8,788 bases of DNA from positions 1 to 8,788 of the forward strand of contig JADFYS010000070.1 of NCBI GenBank assembly GCA_015232955.1, written 5' to 3'. Source of the stretch: Gammaproteobacteria bacterium (GTDB lineage Bacteria; Pseudomonadota; Gammaproteobacteria; Thiohalomonadales; Thiohalomonadaceae). Below are positions 6,473 through 8,788 of the stretch, in pieces. A program made the translations under genes and the position numbers. The notes below the pieces were generated by a model, which was not told the origin of the DNA, made no database searches, and saw only the letters and a list, made by a program, of their open reading frames with translations. The first letter of the stretch is position 1; every line of letters begins with the position of its first letter.

Positions 6473-8646
6473 GTTCCGCTACCGGTGCAGCTGCGCTGCA
6501 GATCCTGCAGCAACAGTTCGGCTACCCCGCCTTTCGTGATCGTCAGGAGGAGGTGATCACCACCCTCGTCGCCGGAAATGATGCACTGGTGCTGATGCCA
6601 ACCGGGGGTGGGAAATCACTCTGTTACCAGATTCCGGCGCTCATCCGGCCCGGAGTGGGGGTGGTGATCTCCCCCCTTATCGCCCTGATGCAGGATCAGG
6701 TGACCGCCCTGCGCCAGAACGGGATCGCTGCCGCCTACCTCAACTCCACCCTCAGTAGCGATGAGGTCTACGAAATTGAACACGCCCTGCGCCAAGGCGC
6801 CGTGGATCTGCTCTATATCGCCCCGGAGCGGCTGATGCTGCCACGAACCCTTGATCTGCTGGCGTCGATTGATCTCGCGCTGTTTGCCATCGATGAGGCG
6901 CACTGCGTCTCACAGTGGGGGCATGACTTTCGTCCGGAGTATATTCAGCTCTCTACACTCCATCAGCGGTTCCCCCGAATACCAAGAGTTGCGCTTACCG
7001 CAACCGCCGACACCCCGACCCGACGCGAGATCATTCAGCGTCTGGCACTGGAAGAGGCGCAACACTTTATCAGCAGTTTTGACCGCCCCAACATCCGCTA
7101 CCAGATCACTGAAAATATGGGCAACGCCCGCGAAAAACTGCTCCGCTTTATCCGCGACGAACACCCGGGGGAGGCGGGAATCGTCTACTGCCTCTCCCGA
7201 CGCAAAGTAGATGAGACCGCCGTCTGGCTCAACCATCAGGGGGTAACGGCCCTCCCCTACCACGCCGGACTCAACTCAGAGGTTCGCGGCCACCATCAGC
7301 ACCGTTTTCTGCGTGAGGATGGGGTGGTAATGGTCGCAACCATCGCCTTTGGGATGGGGATCGATAAGCCCGATGTCCGCTTTGTCGCCCACCTCTCTCT
7401 GCCGAAGAGTATCGAATCCTACTATCAGGAGACCGGACGGGCGGGGCGGGATGGTCTCCCTGCCGACGCCTGGATGTGTTACGGCCTGCAGGATGTGATC
7501 ACCCTTCGCCAGATGCAGGCGCAGTCCGGTGCCGATGAGCAGCATAAACGGATTGAACATCATAAACTGGATGCGATGCTCGGCCTGTGTGAGACCATCC
7601 GTTGCCGGCGCCAACTGCTGCTCCACTATTTCGATGATCCGCTAGAGGAGCCGTGCGGCAACTGCGACACCTGCCTGGACCCCCCCCAGAGCTGGGATGC
7701 CACCATCGCTGCACAGAAAGCGCTCTCCTGTGTCTACCGCACCGGTCAGCGCTTTGGGGTCAACTATCTCATTGATGTCCTCCTCGGCAGCAGCAACCAG
7801 CGTCTTCTCAACTTCGGCCACCATCAGCTCTCCACCTACGGTATCGGTCGCGAGCTGACACAACAGGCGTGGCGCAATCTCTTTCGACAGCTGATCGCCC
7901 ACGGCCTGCTCGAGGTCGATGTAGAGGGCCATGGTGCGCTGCGTCTGACAGAACTGAGCCGGCCTCTGCTTCGGGGTGAGCAAAAACTGACACTGCGCCA
8001 GGTCCGTAGTGAAAAGCAGCGTAAACAGCGGGTAGAGAGAGGGGCAAAACGGCAACTCAAGGAGGAGCAGATGGTGCTGTGGGAGTCGCTACGACGGCTG
8101 CGCAAAGAGTTCGCAGATGAGCAGGGAATTCCCGCCTTCACCATTTTTCACGATTCGACCCTGGTGGAGATGGTCGAACGGCACCCCACTACAATGGAGC
8201 AGCTGGCCCATATTAGCGGTGTCGGCGAAAAGAAACTGGCCGCCTATGGCCAGCGTTTTGTTGAGCTGCTGCAGGAGGATGATAGCCCCACCACAGAGCC
8301 TGATCTGCGCCAGAGTGGCTCTCTGCCACAACAGACTCTGCAAAGGGGCGAGTCCAATCGTCAACGGGGTCTGGAGCTGTTGCAACAGGGGATCGCTATT
8401 GAGGATATCGCCGGTCAATTGGGGTTGAAGCCCTCCACCATCTACAGCTACTGCGCTGAGGCGATCGCTGAGGGTAAGGTGGATCTCTATGCGGTCACCG
8501 GTCTTGAGGCAGAGGAGTTGAAGACGATTCTCGACACCTATGCGTTACTGGAGGAGCGGGGACGGCTCAAACCGCTCTACGAAGCGCTGGATAAGCGCTA
8601 CCCCTATGATATCCTGCGCTGTGTGGTGGCTGCTGCCGGAGAGTGA
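6469..8646 (+). CDS. recQ: ATP-dependent DNA helicase RecQ with C-terminal HTH extension
   Basis: This 725-residue 3'-5' DNA helicase acts in recombination and fork repair. Motifs in order are motif 0 (F17 to Q26, FGYPAFRDRQ), Walker A TGGGKS (45-50, K49), DEAH (142-145) with the aromatic-rich loop CVSQWGHDFRPEY, TATAD, YCLSRRK, YHAGL, AFGMGIDKPDVRF, and the arginine-finger motif QETGRAGRDG. The zinc-binding cysteines are intact at 379, 396, 399 and 402. A winged-helix RQC region (about 410-520) and an HRDC domain (about 535-606) follow. Canonical E. coli RecQ ends near residue 609. Here a linker leads to a further domain of about 90 residues (633-720) with a helix-turn-helix pattern (IEDIAGQLGLKPSTIYSY), as in RecQ proteins that carry an HTH_40-like C-terminus. 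The start ATG overlaps the maf stop (ATGA), and only a weak purine patch precedes it. No terminator was found; a dispersed repeat begins 14 nt after the stop. Confidence 0.96.
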   Translation: MSSATGAAALQILQQQFGYPAFRDRQEEVITTLVAGNDALVLMPTGGGKSLCYQIPALIRPGVGVVISPLIALMQDQVTALRQNGIAAAYLNSTLSSDEVYEIEHALRQGAVDLLYIAPERLMLPRTLDLLASIDLALFAIDEAHCVSQWGHDFRPEYIQLSTLHQRFPRIPRVALTATADTPTRREIIQRLALEEAQHFISSFDRPNIRYQITENMGNAREKLLRFIRDEHPGEAGIVYCLSRRKVDETAVWLNHQGVTALPYHAGLNSEVRGHHQHRFLREDGVVMVATIAFGMGIDKPDVRFVAHLSLPKSIESYYQETGRAGRDGLPADAWMCYGLQDVITLRQMQAQSGADEQHKRIEHHKLDAMLGLCETIRCRRQLLLHYFDDPLEEPCGNCDTCLDPPQSWDATIAAQKALSCVYRTGQRFGVNYLIDVLLGSSNQRLLNFGHHQLSTYGIGRELTQQAWRNLFRQLIAHGLLEVDVEGHGALRLTELSRPLLRGEQKLTLRQVRSEKQRKQRVERGAKRQLKEEQMVLWESLRRLRKEFADEQGIPAFTIFHDSTLVEMVERHPTTMEQLAHISGVGEKKLAAYGQRFVELLQEDDSPTTEPDLRQSGSLPQQTLQRGESNRQRGLELLQQGIAIEDIAGQLGLKPSTIYSYCAEAIAEGKVDLYAVTGLEAEELKTILDTYALLEERGRLKPLYEALDKRYPYDILRCVVAAAGE

Positions 8647-8659
8647 AGTGAATGGAGTT

Positions 8660-8715
8660 TATACCCAAGATACCTGGAAACGCTGGTTCCAGAAAGCCGA
8701 TAAGCGCGACTCTTC
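8660..8715 (-). repeat. Right copy of the 56-bp dispersed repeat, inverted relative to 27-82
   Basis: This copy is the reverse complement of 27-82 with two mismatches. It holds a perfect hairpin, CTGGAA-ACGCTGG-TTCCAG (8674-8692), which has no following T-run. Starting 14 nt after the recQ stop, it will be in the recQ 3' untranslated region and might stabilise or end the message in the way REP elements can; that role is inference. The copy continues to the right with sequence that the left copy lacks. Confidence 0.85.
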
Positions 8716-8731
8716 TTCGTTATGAACCCTT

Positions 8732-8772
8732 TGAATAGAATGACTATTCATGCGGCTTCATGCCTTGAATAG
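8732..8772. other. Alternative hairpin cluster built on TGAATAG / CTATTCA
   Basis: TGAATAG occurs at 8732-8738 and again at 8766-8772, and its reverse complement CTATTCA lies between them at 8744-8750. The middle arm can pair with either flank: a 7-bp stem with a 5-nt loop on the left, or a 7-bp outer stem with an inner GGC/GCC pairing (8754-8756 with 8762-8764) on the right. It directly follows the 56-bp repeat and may be part of a longer repeat unit. No coding sequence was recognised in 8716-8788. Confidence 0.5.
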
Positions 8773-8788
8773 CCACACTTCCCGACTC

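Noticed and set aside
6851..7210. Open frames in other phases within recQ and within cbbO/cbbQ
   Set aside because: They lie entirely inside strongly supported genes, have no family motifs or ribosome binding sites, and are typical shadows of high-GC coding sequence.
1..8788. Composite transposon or integrative element bounded by the end repeats
   Set aside because: There is no transposase, integrase or target-site duplication, the repeats are only 56 bp, and the cargo includes housekeeping maf and recQ.

Overview
The window looks like a chromosomal fragment from a sulfur-oxidising, probably autotrophic gammaproteobacterium. The evidence is a DsrC/TusE-family sulfur-carrier protein next to a CbbQ/CbbO-type activation pair (the AAA+/VWA family that activates Rubisco or NO reductase), together with a YceF-type Maf protein and RecQ. 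Neither Rubisco, NO reductase nor any dsr reductase gene is present, so the lifestyle is an inference. No rRNA, tRNA, CRISPR array, phage or transposase gene was seen.

Layout. Positions 1-176 hold one copy of a 56-bp dispersed repeat and the leader of a small plus-strand dsrC-like gene (180-515). That gene converges on a long minus-strand block read from right to left: a 78-residue protein of unknown function (5692-5456), an ABC exporter ATPase (5450-4575), its ABC-2 permease (4582-3575), a CbbQ-type AAA+ ATPase (3475-2675) and a CbbO/NorD-type VWA protein (2662-545). The first three genes are packed with a 5-nt gap and an 8-nt overlap, and the last two are 12 nt apart. A 99-nt gap separates the ABC pair from cbbQ, so the five may be one operon or two.

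A 195-nt divergent intergenic region (5693-5887) carries candidate promoters for both directions and a dyad over the leftward one. To its right, maf/yceF (5888-6472) and recQ (6469-8646) overlap by ATGA and are probably translationally coupled. Fourteen bases after recQ the second copy of the 56-bp repeat begins, inverted relative to the first, followed by a short hairpin-rich tail.

How the genes may work together. CbbQ and CbbO should form a ring-ATPase plus metal-binding adaptor machine that remodels a partner enzyme, but the partner is not in the window. The ABC pair is a complete minimal exporter with unknown cargo. The dsrC-like protein has an unusual cysteine-rich C-terminus. Maf and RecQ are nucleotide-pool and DNA-repair housekeeping functions. 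The points most worth a second look are the altered DsrC tail, the orphan activase pair linked to an exporter and a small unknown protein, and the inverted repeat at the two ends.
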